From the NCBI GenBank assembly GCA_027924645.1, contig BSBN01000445.1:8415001-8479000 (forward strand): a stretch of 64,000 bases of DNA, in the 5' to 3' direction. Positions 1-12,127 of the stretch are shown here, in pieces. Numbering within the stretch: position 1 is the stretch's first letter; each line of letters starts with the position of its first letter. This DNA comes from Cunninghamia lanceolata. Its lineage: Eukaryota > Streptophyta > Pinopsida > Cupressales > Cupressaceae. Under the pieces are notes generated by a model. That model ran no database searches and was not told the origin of the DNA. It saw nothing but the letters and a program-made list of their open reading frames with translations. The position numbers and the translations under genes are program-made.

Positions 1-840
1 AACATCCCCATCGGCCAGAGGAGAACCATCGGCCAGCTCCACAAATCTCCTGCCGACCCAAAGGTTATGCCGACGCCTATTTCACATTCCTTGTCTGTTG
101 GTGAGACCAAAACCATCGGCGAGCAACAAAATACCTACGCCGATGTCAAAGGTTACGCTGATGGCCATCCAAAACATTGCCAAGTCGTTCCCTCGGCGAG
201 ACATTACCCATCGGAGCAACGAGAAACTCCCTGGCCGACCACACTGCTCACCCCGATACACACATCCTCTGTCGGCGAGACCCTCAACCGTCGGCCAAGC
301 AGAAACATCCTCTGCTGATGATACCATTCACACCGATGACCACTCCATGCTCCCCTGTCGGTGTGACCTACGCCGATGACACCGTTGTCGGCCAAACACT
401 TTCCATCGGCGGACCCTCCAACGGCTAGCCCGACAGCCAAAGTCTTCCCGATGCTCACCTTCGCATCCCTCCATCGGCGAGACCTACGCCGATGACATCA
501 CATCGGCCAAGCCTCCCACCGTCGGCACAATTCAAAATACCTAGGCCGACAATACAACTCTCGCCGATGAACCATAGCTTCATCCCTCCGTCGGCCAAAC
601 ACACGCCGATGATTCTTCATCGGCCAAGCTCCTCACATCGGCAGATCGAAACAATGCTAGCCCGATACACCAAATCTTGCTGATAAACACCTGACTTACC
701 CCCATCGGCTTGACCAACACCGTCAGTGGAAACACAATCTTCGCAGCCGATAGGCAAAAGTCTTGGCGATATACAAAGAACACACCATGCTATTGATACG
801 ATCGCCAAGACACAAGTAAACTTATGCCGATGGGCAAAAC
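1..840. repeat. Degenerate array of CATCGGC/GCCGATG motifs inside the LTR
   Basis: The 7-mer CATCGGC and its reverse complement GCCGATG, with one-base variants, recur dozens of times at irregular spacing of about 15-40 bases. Typical longer units are CCATCGGCGAGACC and CTACGCCGATGACA. The stretch is rich in CpG compared with its surroundings. Open frames here (67-427) are a by-product of the repeat and have no protein-like character. The array lies in what should be the U3 part of the LTR. Confidence 0.8.
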
Positions 841-983
841 ATGATGACCCCTTCCTCAAGAAAGATGATGTGGATGCTGCAAAACACTGAAGGGGTGCCA
901 ACACTTAAAATTTTTTGGATTTTAGGGAAGGTGCCTGCATGAAAAATTGCTAAATCAACTGACAGTCAATTCAAGCACCAACA
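1..983 (-). mobile_element. 3' LTR of element E, cut by window start
   Basis: Read on the minus strand, this LTR begins TGTTGGTGCTTGAAT at 983. That matches the start of the solo LTR at 46080 (TGTTGGTGCTTAAAT). Both then share a flank with GCAGGCACCTTCC, an AAAATCCAAAAAA stretch and a TCATCATGTTTT block. Immediately outside (984-1005, minus) is the imperfect purine-rich tract GGAGAAGTTGGGTGAGGATA, as expected for a polypurine tract before a 3' LTR. The rest of the LTR, including any TATA box, lies outside the window. The strand and the LTR start are well supported; the total length is unknown. Confidence 0.7.
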
Positions 984-3492
984 GTATCCTCACCCAACTT
1001 CTCCATATCAATTTGTTGAGATGGACCTACCACTTCTTGTGCCATGGTAGCCATGCTTGGAACATCCTATTGGTTTATTGGCACATTTGGAGATCTTGAC
1101 ATTTCAGTGTCAGAAATTACCTCTACCTTTAGACCTTGAGTTTTAGTTACTTCTAGAGCACTTATCTCCTTCACCTCGACATATATTTGGTGAGGTTCTT
1201 TTGGTTGCGATGCCTGATGTGTTAGCAAGGTGGAGACTGGATCATTTGTCATGTCATTTGTGACTTCATCATCAGTTAGGTCCATGACCTAAATTAAGTG
1301 CAGATGGAATTCCTCAACCCTTGCTTGTTGTTGTGCCTTTTCTTCCTCAGCTATTTCCTATTTAACCTGAATAATTTGTTGTACTATTTGGCCATGAGGA
1401 AGCTCCACCACTTCTCCCCCAGTTTGAATTTGGTATGACGCCACCTATTGTGCTAAATGAGCTTGTATCGTAGCTTGGGGTGACGATAACTCTGCCTGAG
1501 GTTGTCGGGCGATGTAAACATGCATTCCATTGGAGTAGATCCTGATGCCTTGACTTGTGTATTGGTAGGTTTTGGGATATCACCCCTCATAGTTGTTGTC
1601 GGCATCCTTCTCCTTTGCTTAGGGATTTCTACCCCTCCTAATATGTTTGTAGCATGGCACTCCTCTAGAGCTTCGACTGCAATTGGGATAGTTGGCACTG
1701 GCTGCCCCCTTAGAGGTGAGAGCCTTGTGGAAATACTTATGCCTTCTATAGTTAGAGGCTCACTTGATGTAGATGTTACCTCTTGTGCTAATTTGGCCTC
1801 AATAACTCTCCTCTTTACAATGAGGAAGTCATCATAATTCGCATCCATCCTATCTTTCCTCTTCCTCTTCTTGTTGTATGTCAGTCTCACCCCCTTGACC
1901 TTTAGCTCATTTATCTTCTGATCTATCCATCATTGGATGGTAGCCATGGCATTCTTTGATATGACATCAATTGATGTCTCTTCTGGTTTGGTCCAATTTG
2001 GGAGAGTTAAAGTCTCCTTATAGATTTGCTTGTTATCATAGTCTAGGTCTAGGATTTGACCATCATCAGACTTTACTTGTGGAGGAACCTGTGGATATCC
2101 TAGGGTCCTTATCTACTTGAGGGTGAGCCTTTGGTATCCCCTCTTCCTTGCATACTCCTCATTGTTGCAATCAACCCAATAGTCCTCCAGATGAGGTACA
2201 TGCTGCAATTTCTTGCTCACATATTTCTCCATGTGGTTATAAGGATCAAATGCTCACTTGAGAGGGAAAGGCTGTAAGTGGAGAATTTGAAGCATGACCT
2301 TTGATAGGTTGGAGTCTTTAAACTCCACAAACCTGTACCAACTAACATCTAATGGGAACTTGATGGTCCCTTGCCCATGCTTTTGAAGATAAGCTTCATA
2401 TAATGGGATGACCCGTCTTTCCATTTCCAAGAGCAAAACCCTATCTGCTGGATATATTGGCAACATGAAGGGATGTCCCTAAAACCCTTCCATTATGATA
2501 TATGTGAAAGTCAGGAACTGGATAAACCAGGACCCATGTTCAATGATTACCCCTTGGACATCTCTTGATATTCACTTGGCTCTGTCCCCTTCAATGAGCT
2601 AAACTAGCCACATCAAGAAATAGTCATTGACTCTCCTGTAATGCGCTATTGATAGGTTTCTCTCTAGCTGGGGATAATATTACCACACCAGTTGATCTCT
2701 TTGTTTGTTTCCAAGCTTTTGTGCAGTGTGTAATTCATCAAATTGTGATCTGTATCTACAAGAATAAACCACATTTGAGGTCATGAAGAACCTCCACTTC
2801 TTCTTCTTCCAGCCGACCATCCCATTGTGCAAGGAGTCACTGAGCAATTATGCCCAGTGCACCACATCTCCATCATCCTTTACGAACTAGATGAGGCTGA
2901 ACATCTACAACTCTAGGGATCTAGAGTCCTCCTTCCAAGCCATTGAATTCAATAGAGTGATCATATATTGCACTTTAGGATTGAAGTCAAATCTGTATAA
3001 GTTTTACGACATCTTTGAAACTGCCTTCGGCTTGGTTGTTGGATCCATTCATGATGTATGCTTTATCTTGTGACATCTAGCAATATTAGAGTTGTACTAT
3101 GTTGACAACATGTTTAGATCTATTTTGAACACGTCTTGGCTCCTCGAAAGTTTGAAAGTTTCTACAATGCCCTTGGGCGAGAAATTTGCATAAATCCAGC
3201 CTTGGTGTTCTACCCTCTGGCTAATAGTATTATACTTCTGTGTGCAATCTATCACCAACCCCATGGCATCCATTGCATAAGGAAACCCTGCAACATTGTA
3301 CATACCACTATATACAATGTTTTTCAGTGTCACCTCATCTACATGAGCTTGGATCCTTGCTCTTAAGGCTTCTAAGTCCACATTTCCACAGTGGGTATCT
3401 GATGCTTTCCCAAACTTGATCCATACCCCACCAGGTGCAAGACCCATTGGTTTCTTGAATTCATAGTCACATTGCTTTTTTCGTTTCATCAT
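971..3492 (-). pseudogene. Decayed ORF of an unrecognised retroelement protein family (copy 1)
   Basis: One reading frame can be followed from 3492 down to 971, with about ten stops (mostly TAG) and a frameshift near 1490. The first 130 codons include KPMGLAPGGVWIKFGK and FPYAMDAMGLVID. Around 2466-2254 comes MLPIYPADRVLLLEMERRVI, which aligns with YPYMLPKFPSDKIVLMELCR in the ORF at 6894-10410. Both copies also have YPQLE before this block and TFTY just ahead of it. The C-terminal third is rich in K, R, T, P and Q. The frame runs through the polypurine tract and ends at a TGA about 12 bases inside the LTR, so the element body is essentially this one ORF. I see no reverse transcriptase, protease or integrase motif. 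The fold and function are unknown. A stop and an AG dinucleotide just before the first ATG could mark a lost intron. The ORF is not functional as it stands. Confidence 0.6.
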
Positions 3493-4927
3493 TTTGTCCT
3501 ACATGATGGCAAACATGCGTAATTAGTTTCTACATAGGGGTTTAGGGTTTGAAATCTTACTTGATTTCACAACATAATATGAAGTTTACTTATGGTAAAA
3601 TGAATCTATGAATTTACCCAAAGTAAATAAGATTAACCTCTTGTAAAATAAGTTACTGTAGTCACCAACAAGGGAGAATTTTTCATATATGTACCTAGCA
3701 ACCGGGGAATCGCCTTTATTATTCTACAAGGAAGATGTATGTTTACCATTGTGTTTCATTCACTTAGCTTCTTGATTCGCCTTATGCTTTCTGCAAATTC
3801 ACTTCGAATTAAATCTCTAAAAATTCACTCTTTTATCTCTTAAGAAAGCTTTGTGATTGAAAATAAATCAAAAATTGCCTTTTATATTTCCTTAAATTTG
3901 CAAAGGATGGAAATGCATTGAATGTTCACTGTAGTTGGTGAACAATTACTATTCAGGAGTAGGAGAAAGTGACAACTGGATAAGTTTGCATTTTAAATTT
4001 AAATTCTAACAAAAAAATCAATTTGTGGTATGGGAATTAAATGCACAAGGCCAGATAGACATCTGGATCTCAAATATCCTATTCAAAATGTCTAGGGGAA
4101 ATGTCCATTAGAAATGTCTGTTTGACTTTGACCAAAGTCAGGTTAGTGGATCTTCATATCTTTCCATGAAGGTCATGACATTTAGAAATGTCTGATGCAA
4201 AATGCCTAGTTGAAACATCAATAGACTATGGGTAAGTGCACAACTTATATTGCTTTGGATATGATGTGGATGTGGACATGGATATGGATATTATGAAATG
4301 TCCAGTGTAAAATTTCCAATCCAATGGAATTTCTTCAGGTCAGGATAACTTTGACAGCTTGCGCTGGATATGGATCTTTGGATAGGACCAGATATATACT
4401 TGTTTGGTCTTGTTGGGTCAAAATACCCTTTCCAGTAGAAATGTATGGTACTAGTGAGGATAAATTTGATGGTTTCAACAAGATCTGGACATGGATATTG
4501 TGGACACGCTAAGGCCTGATTAGGTTGGATGATGAGTGAGCTATATGTAATTTTGTGTTTGGGTCTGGGTGTTCTCATGAAGGATTTGGAACCCAATATG
4601 GATACAGGACATGACATGAATGTTACACAAATGCCCATGTCTTGTTGATCGAAATGCCTAGTTGATCGAATGTCTAATGGGCATAACTTGTTCATTTTAA
4701 CAAATTTTCACAAGGTTCAAGAGGCAATCCTGGCTAAAATTTTGTCCTCTATCCATTCGTGACCTTTGCAAGGGATACTTTGCAACTTAAAATATGACTT
4801 GAATTTTAGGCTCTAAGTGATATGATATTTTACCATTACCACCCAAGTGGACAACAAAAGAACCAACAAAGCAAAAAGTTGGGTCCTCATTTTTCCAAGA
4901 CAAAATGGGGTGTGTTGTGAGACTACA
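3493..4927 (-). mobile_element. Probable LTR-like remnant with its own motif array
   Basis: No gene is visible. Homology of element A to element B stops at 4928. At that point the minus strand reads TGTAGTCTCACAACACACC, which resembles the minus-strand start at 61843 (TGTGGCCTCCACAACACACC). This suggests an LTR beginning at 4927. At 4040-4690 the short words AAATGTC, GGACAT and GGATATGGA recur many times, a weaker version of the motif arrays seen in other LTRs here. The other end of the LTR is not defined. It could belong to element E, but its start does not match E's 3' LTR. Confidence 0.35.
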
Positions 4928-4988
4928 CAATAGGTAGGTACCGTTACTGAAATAGGCCTTACCTATTGTTGATTTTTCACAATAGTAC

Positions 4989-5060
4989 CTATAATAACTA
5001 GTATTGGTTCAACATTTAGATATATAAAAATAAGTAATGAAAACAAAATGATGAACATAC
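4989..5060 (-). other. Conserved 72-bp intron in the 3' region of element A
   Basis: On the minus strand a donor ATG|GTATGTTC at 5060 is followed by a CTAAATG branch-like box and an acceptor TTATTATAG|GTACT ending at 4989. The same layout is present in element B (73 bp) and in element C (73 bp). The exon before it (5061-5106, 46 bp) starts after an acceptor CCCTACAG. Joined across the intron, the frame ends GTIVKNQQ-stop, which matches GTITKQQK-stop in C. Confidence 0.6.
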
Positions 5061-5218
5061 CATAGATCTGTGAGTTTGCCTAGTTGTTGGCTTTTGTCAA
5101 GGAGACCTGTAGGGATGAAAGAATGCAAAATGAGAGCATGAAAGATGCATAAAAAAACTACTCTAAAATGCATAAAACAAACTAAGCTAAGAGAGGAGAA
5201 GAATATATTCTCCTTTTA

Positions 5219-5490
5219 TTACAAATTTTGAAGAACATATTTGATTTTTGATGTTTTACAATTTTTTAAAGATTTTTCGATTTTTCTATTTTTTATGGTT
5301 TTTGTGGAGATTTTACAAAGGTTTGATTTGATAGTCCTTGAGGTTTTTAAAGAACCTATATTTATTGAAGATTTACACCCTTTCCCCCTTGCATGGGGAG
5401 ACTTGTGCACTTGATTACACAGTTTTGCTCTTTTTGACTTGTTGGAGGAGTGACTTGTGCTCAGACATTGTTTTACACTTATTGTCACAA
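5219..5490 (-). pseudogene. Possible upstream coding remnant in the 3' region of element A
   Basis: A 90-codon frame here contains the segment AKLCNQVHKSPHARGKGCK. The same segment is present at 19023-19205 in element B, joined to a slightly different N-terminal frame. Its persistence in two copies could reflect coding ancestry of the ORF that ends across the conserved intron. It could also simply reflect shared nucleotide sequence. I recognise no domain. The lysine-rich C-terminal part is probably just AT-rich DNA. Confidence 0.25.
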
Positions 5491-5950
5491 GACCTAATTG
5501 GATGAGATATATACATGGCTTTATTTGACATCTTGTACTTCACTTTCCCTCTTGTGCATATGGTTGGCCAAAGATTTTATTTTGCTTATGAGAATGCATA
5601 CCTAAGATGATCACATATGGATGATGTAATTTGTTTTTATCTTTTTCTGATATGAATGACATGCGCTGTCTTTGGATGTGATTCAAAAATATGAAATGCA
5701 AAGTAATATGTCCTAAGTTATATGAATGCCCTGATGTTATGACATGTTTTATTGCTTTTTATTTTCTATGATAGCATGTATGCAGGTGGAACAAACAATG
5801 TGACTGCTCTTAAGTATGATTTTTGACCTAGGGGATTGCAAGTTAACTTGGTATAAAGAGACTTATTGATCTTTGGTATGGGATTAGGGAATCAATTGGG
5901 GAAGATGAGGAGATGGAGTGTTTCTAAATTTTGAGCTTTGCTAGAGGTTG

Positions 5951-6887
5951 TGTTGGGTGAATATTTTGTCGTCAACTCACTAAAGACAAAATGGTTATAT
6001 CAACCTCAGTGTGATGAGATAAATCTCTCCTCTCATCAAGGGGAGGCTCCCTCTGATTGCAAGTTATTCCAAACTAATAACTGGTAAAACTTATTTACAC
6101 TAAGAACTATATTTGGGATGATTCCATTCCATCATATTCTCTTTTTTCAGAATATATGTTTACACTTTATGATAATGATTTCAAAAAAACTAATACTATG
6201 CAAAGAACTATAAATTACCACAAACCCACGGAAACACAAAGTCTTCTGTTGCTTCTTTCACCAACTAAAAATAAAATGATTTGGAGTAAAGTGCAGCCCA
6301 AAGTCTTCACCTATACACCAAGATTAGATAAATAGATCAAAGATAACAACTTGTAACACAAAGTCTTCAAGTTATTTCTCATTCACGAACACAACACAAT
6401 TCTCACAAATGATTTGATAGCTCACAGTCTATTAAAATTAGATTTAGAATACTCCTTAATCACTTGAAATAAACCCTCACACTTCAATTACTTATCAAAG
6501 ATAATATGATAGCAAAGACGTAGAACAATTCTATCATAAAACAAATTACTCCAAGACAAAGATTGGAATTGAACTTGCTCTCTTGTATTGATAAATATTT
6601 GAAAATTGATTTTTACAAATAAGCACAAAGTCTTGACTTGCTTTTCAATTCGGCAGAGTTTTCTTGAAATAGATAAAAGATAAATGATTACAAAGAGGCC
6701 CCCTTTATTTATAGGGTGAGGCCGAGAGATAATCTAGGAAAAAGCTAACTACTTTGACTTATTCAACAAAATAGTCCCTATTGACTTAGGACTTCCTTTG
6801 TTCACACGTGTAATTACATCTTTGAAAAGTACATGTGGAAATGTCCAAAACTAAATACAAAGTACCAAATTTACTAAGGCACGAACA
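5951..6887 (-). mobile_element. 3' LTR of element F
   Basis: This 937-bp LTR reads on the minus strand from TGTTCGTGCC at 6887 to CCCAACA at 5951, with TGTT and AACA ends. A TATA box CTATAAATAAA lies at 6704-6714. The purine-rich tract GGATGGGGGTGAAAG sits just upstream at 6897-6911. It falls within the last codons of the long ORF, so the polypurine tract is coding here, as in element E. No motif array is apparent in this LTR. Confidence 0.6.
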
Positions 6888-6893
6888 TCTGAA

Positions 6894-9800
6894 TTAACTT
6901 TCACCCCCATCCTTCTTGAGAAAATCTTCATACATTGTGAACATTGTTTGCATCTCAAGACTGTCAGGACCAACAGTGTTCTTGGAAATGACTCGGGCTT
7001 TGGTTATTGCATCTTTCACTGTAGTAGTTGCTTTCTCATGACTTATCAATTTAGCCTTCAGATTATCCAAGGTCAATTGATTGTCTAGTAGATTATCTAG
7101 AGAAGCGACTGAAAAAGCTTTCTCTTCAAAATCTCTCTAAATCATACTTTTGAATTCCTGGACCATTTCCTCAGCTAAAAGAAAATGATGATCATCACCT
7201 GTTAGTTTGCATGGAAGTTCCTCCAACTTATGAAGAAGATCAACATCACTATCCACACTGAGCTCCCCCTCACTTTGCAAATCTTTGATCAAATCTTTCA
7301 ACACATTGCTACGATGAATCAATGACTCCTTGGTTTCTACATATGATTCATGGTTTGAAATGATGCTGATTGATACCAAGGTTTTCACCTTCATCTTCTT
7401 CATGTTGGTCCATTTCTAAAGACTTGCATCCAAATACTCAATCTCCAAAGACAAAGCATCAACCAAGTCATTTAATTCAGTTATTACCTTCTCCATTTTA
7501 TTTTTCTTTTCAACTATACTTGTTAGGAGAAGTTTCGCTTTTGCATGCATTCTCTCAAGATAGTCTCCAACTACTCTTCCCCTGGCATGAACCTTTTTAG
7601 CTTTTTGGATGACAGGAACCTCCATAGTGATTGCCTCAGGTTCCACTGATTTAGAAGACAAAGTGATCTTTCGTATTACTGCAGCCAACTGCTTCGCTCT
7701 CGCCTTGTACTGATCCTTCATCTCTCTCTCACAATCAAATTTCATAATCAAAGAATTGAGAGTTGATTGCACATCGGCCTTAGCACTTTCATGAGTGATT
7801 TTCCCTAGCTCAATCCTAGAGATTGAATAATCATTCATGTTGAAATCCTCAATGGTTGCATCTGGTGGAGGTTGAGCAATTTATACACACTTATGACCTT
7901 TATCTTCCAGTAGCCGAGAGAGAGTCTTAGGCTTCTTCTTGGTCTTTGTCTTGATAGGTGCTAGCTTCTCAAAATCAAAGTCATCTGGAGAGATGGATTG
8001 TTTTTTTCTCTTCAGAGTATATGATAAGAGCCACAAAGGAAGCACTGATAAACTAGCACCTGGATTAGAATCCATTACTTGCACAAAAGGAGTTGCACCC
8101 ACACTAGTTGTAGTAATTATTGGAGAAGTGTTTGTAAAGACGACATCTAGCACATTAACATTGGTAGCCTCTTCAATACTTGAAACAAATTGGTCCAAAA
8201 TTGTTTGATCACCAATATCATAAGAAGGAGAAGACAAACTTGGTAAAGATCCTGAAGAACCAAAAACAACATCAAAGGCAGCCTTAGGACTTTAAAAAAT
8301 TGTCCTAGAAGAAGATGGTATAGAAGACCCAGAAGATGGTATGATAATAGGAGTAACTAGAGTACTAGAAACAACATGCATTGAATCTGAAATAGGTAAG
8401 GTAGGCAAAGGAGAAGAAGCTCGAGGTTCTTGTGTCATGTCCTTTTGAGGAGACATGGTTGGTTTCTCTAGCTATTCCTGTTCGTCTTCTTTTTCTGCTT
8501 CATGTTCATCCTCTGTTTCCTCTAAAGACTTTTCTTTAGTATCCATCTCCTCAGAAATAGGCTCTTCAGTTGCATGTTCATTTGTTTCCATTTCTTCTCC
8601 ACTTGGCTCTTCCTCAGTCACTTTAGCCTTTCCTACTTTTGATACAAACTTTATTTTAGGCTTAGGAGCCTTGGAAGAGCTTAGTGCATCACTCTTATTT
8701 TTCGTTCTTATTTCTACCTTTCTACCTATTTGCTCTAGAGTTTCCTCCTCTGAGCCAGTGATAAAATCCTTCAACTAAATCCCTTTGCCTTTCAGCCATA
8801 CATTTGTATTTGCTAAGATAGGCTCGAACCTTTTTCTTATTGAAGTCAATTCTTTCTTCGACCATAAAACAACAGGCAAAGGAGAACTGTCAATATGCTC
8901 ATTAACATATTTGGGATTCAAAATATCTTCATCTACCATTCCCTCTGGGATATCAACCAATTCTAAGTCTTCAATTTGGCTTAGAGTTGATCTGCAGTAG
9001 TCCATTTTCTGATTTCCTCTGAGTCCTCAAGTCAGCCCATACATCCTCCACCATAGGGATATGTGACAAAGACTTTCTCTTTATCTTGTCCTTTACCCTC
9101 CTGAAGTCAAAATTACTACTCTTGAAATGCTTCATTGTCACCAACTGCATCTCAATTTCAAGAGCCTTGGCCTTAACAAAAGTAGCAATGGAGTACTTGC
9201 CAATCTCAACGGGAAACTTGAATCCAGGTTTCTTCAACTCCATTTGCTTGTTATGCACAACAATCATTTGCCGACATAATTCCATCAAGACAATTTTATC
9301 ACTAGGAAATTTGGGCAACATGTATGGATATCCTTGGAAATAGCTAACCCTCAGATAAGTGAAAGTTGGGAAATGGAGATACAAACAACCAAAATTATTC
9401 ACAACTTCCTAGGCTTGATTTGACACTCTCTTCTGCTCTAATTGGGGATAAAAAAAGACACAAAAATACTGCAAAGAAAGCATCATTTACCCTTTGGAAG
9501 TGATGGATTGATCCCTTTAGAGGAAATTGAGGGTAGTCTTGATACACAGGTATAACTCTTCGGTCTCCTTCTGATGTTAATCCTAGAAAACTTCTCATTG
9601 AAGCAGCTGCCTAGACCAGATAAGATGTCATGTAGAATTTGGAAGTTGTAGATACCTTGGTCAATTGCTCATGAAGAGCATTACTTATATGCTCACCCCA
9701 GAAGATCTTTTGTTTACCTTGGAGGATGATTTTAATATAAGGATACATCCACTCATGAAAAGTGGAGGAAGAAGAAAACCCTCTAACTCTGCTAAGAAGA

Positions 9801-10410
9801 GTTATTAGGTCACTAACATCTTCAACAAAATCACTTCTTGGGAAACTTTTCAGCCACCTAGAAAGTTTAACCCTTGCAGATTTCAACCATTTGGTGTTTA
9901 TGACCCTCTTTGCTTTTTCAAGATCTTTATCATACTCCTTCTGGGCAATACTGAAATCAATCTCTGCACTTTCCTCTGAACTCGGACACATGAAGACTTT
10001 GTCCATGAATTCTGCATCTAACCTCATTATCACATTACCTTGTGCATCTACAACTGTTCTATTATGCTTGTTATAGAAATGAGCCACCTGAAGAACAAAC
10101 TCGGTGTTGTGTACCGCTATAGGAAAAGAGGCAACCAAATGAATATTACTCTCCACAATCCTCTTCATGTAATGACTTGGATTTTGTTGCTTTGTCCTCT
10201 CTACAAACTCGGCCATATCCACATGACCAATTTCTATATACCAAATTTCATCCATATTGGATGTAACTGATGTCACGGGAAACACACCCTAGTATATGTA
10301 CTTCATAGCTTTAGCTTTCTTTGGTGAAGGATTGATCATTTGAAAAATGAACTCCCTTGGTTGAGAAAAAGATCTCGACAATCTTGCAGAAGCAACTGCA
10401 ACATAAAAGG
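6894..10410 (-). pseudogene. Decayed long ORF of the unrecognised family (copy 2)
   Basis: A series of frames covers about 1,150 codons. The N-terminal part (10285-9611) is a 225-codon frame with NPSHYMKRIVESNIHLVASF, a block FVLQVAHFYNKHNRTVV and FHEWMYPYIKIILQGKQK. It aligns loosely with copy 1, for example KRIVESNIHLVASFPIA against KNIVYSGMYNVAGFPYA. The middle (9402-8971) carries the conserved YMLPKFPSDKIVLMEL block. After it come an acidic, K/E/S-rich linker (8774-8240) and a helical, coiled-coil-like C-terminus (7838-6894) ending KKDGGES, seven bases from the LTR. The FY...V..G.. pattern vaguely recalls plant transposon-associated domains, but I cannot place it in a named family. There is no RT, protease or integrase. 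Frame breaks near 9600, 9400, 9000, 8450, 7860 and 7100 could be mutations or unspliced introns. Confidence 0.6.
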
Positions 10411-12127
10411 CATGATTTTACAGTGTTAGGGAAAATTTGGCAATTGGAGAACTGCAATGTTGAAAATCATGGTCAACAATACAAGCTTGGTAGGGATAGA
10501 GAGCAATAAAAGCGAGAAACTGGGTGAAAGCGGGCTAAAGTTAACAAATGTGAAAATTCTCCAGAGTTAGAGAAATTTTTAGGATATGATGTAATGGCAG
10601 CAAAAATGCCTGCCTTTGCATATAGAGGGTATTGTTGTGATGTTAGGGCGGTAAAAATTTATGTCCCTGGATGTTGAGGGAAGTTCTTTGCAACAGGGTT
10701 TGAGCGGGGAAAAATACCGCTTGCGCATTTGGAGGTAAAACTTTTGCAAAGTGTACAGGCGAGCAAAAAGACTGACCATGCATTTGGTAGAATTCACATA
10801 TATGCATTGACGGGTAAAAACACTGACCATGCATTTGGTAGAATTCACATATATGCATTGGCAGGCAAAAACACCGACCATGCATATTTATACTTTAGAA
10901 AACTCGTTTATACATTTTTGATGTAAGGGTGATGAAAATCACCGCACTTACACTTTGAGGAAAGATTGAGTCAATAACACGGGTGGTAAAAATCACCGCC
11001 CCTGCATCGCTTAAGGGAAGACAAAGTTCCTAGCATGGGCGGTGATTTTCGCCGCTCATGCATGAGATAGGTCAAATTACATTAGTTATTAGTCTAACAA
11101 AAATCACTGCTAATGTAATAAGGGTAAACTCTTTTAAGCAAAGGACAAAATCGAAAAAAATTGATGTCTATACATCTAAAGCTCCAATTTCAAAAGAGAA
11201 TGAACTATCGATGATAATTGTCAATCATACGTACTGAACATTTTACAAAAAAACCCTAGGCAAAAAGGGCACAAACAAACGATCCTAAACACGGTGAAAA
11301 ATCACTGAAACTAAAAGAAATAAAAGACTTAAATTAAGAATCAGCTAGAGTTTATACAAAAAAATTGATAGAATTTAAATCTAATGATTTCAACAGAGAA
11401 AAAGATAGATTCATACGAAGATATGGCTATAAGCCCTAACTCAAAACCACGAAGGAAAAAAGATAGAAAAACTTACTCGGATAATGAAACCCTAGGTTGA
11501 TACCAAGGAAAAAAAATCTGATCCGTCGCACGTGCCAGAAGGTTTGAGGGTATTTCTAGGTGACTAGAGGAATCACGAAAGAAAGAAGGAAAAATAGAAA
11601 TGAAAAATAAAACATTTAAAATAAATTAAAAAGCTTTTACAAGACTAAACTCAAACTGCAATAAATGCACTTTGAGTGAACTAGAAGATGCTCAAGTGGC
11701 TAAAATTGCCACCCTCACACATTCAATGGAAACAATATGAATGGGCGGAAAAAATTGTCGCCCTTGCATTTGACAATGGTTTTTACGTGCATCGGCAACA
11801 ATTTTTGCCGACCATGCATTTGACTCAAAATACTCAAACATGTAATGGCGGGGAAAAATACCATCCCTACATGTTACTGAAAAACATTCTGACTCTCAAA
11901 AAGATCAAAGTCAATTCCTTGATTTGTTTGTGATTATGAGTTTGTTATATAAACTTTGAGAAATCGAAAAGAGGAATTACTCAGATTGATCTTCCAGAGC
12001 TAGGGGACCACGCACAAGGACAAATGAATTTACCTCATTTTGTGTGCTTATAGTTGTAGGCTACGAAATAGACAAGTTTCATAGGGGTCATCCTACAAAA
12101 TGTGCACAACTAATTTTGAGGATAATA
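10411..12127. repeat. Leader/5' region of element F with a GCGGT-AAAATCACCGC motif array
   Basis: There is no gene here. Words such as GGCGGTAAAAA, ATCACCGC, GGCGGTGATTTTCGCC and TGCAT recur at 10590-11110 and 11690-11880. They include self-complementary pairs such as GGTGATGAAAATCACC. A 51-bp direct tandem duplication with a partial third copy lies at 10774-10885. A TATA-like TTATATAA is at 11946-11953. On the minus strand TTGGTATCAACC near 11492-11503 could be a degraded tRNA-Met primer binding site. The 11130-11690 part is AT-rich with nothing recognised. Confidence 0.5.

Larger units (their letters stand above)
5951..12127 (-). mobile_element. Element F: LTR-type insertion into element A
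   Basis: The insertion is bounded by GGTTG at 5946-5950 and again at 12128-12132. Element B has an uninterrupted GAGGTTGAACAC at the equivalent place. The low end starts TGTTGGGTGAATATTTTG (minus-strand LTR end CCCAACA), which suits an LTR terminus. The high end reads GATAATA, so the terminal CA is lost or mutated. Inside are a 3' LTR (5951-6887), a long decayed ORF (6894-10410) and an array-bearing leader or 5' LTR region (10411-12127). The 5' LTR does not visibly match the 3' LTR, so rearrangement at that end is likely. Confidence 0.65.

Noticed and set aside
67..458. Overlapping open frames on both strands in the first 500 bases
   Set aside because: They follow the CATCGGC/GCCGATG array, whose CpG-rich units lack stops in several frames. 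There are no domains and composition is repetitive.
1..840. Centromeric or other satellite DNA, or a CRISPR-like array
   Set aside because: Spacing is irregular, units are in both orientations, and the array sits inside a defined LTR. CRISPR arrays are not found in plant nuclear DNA, and there are no constant repeats with unique spacers.
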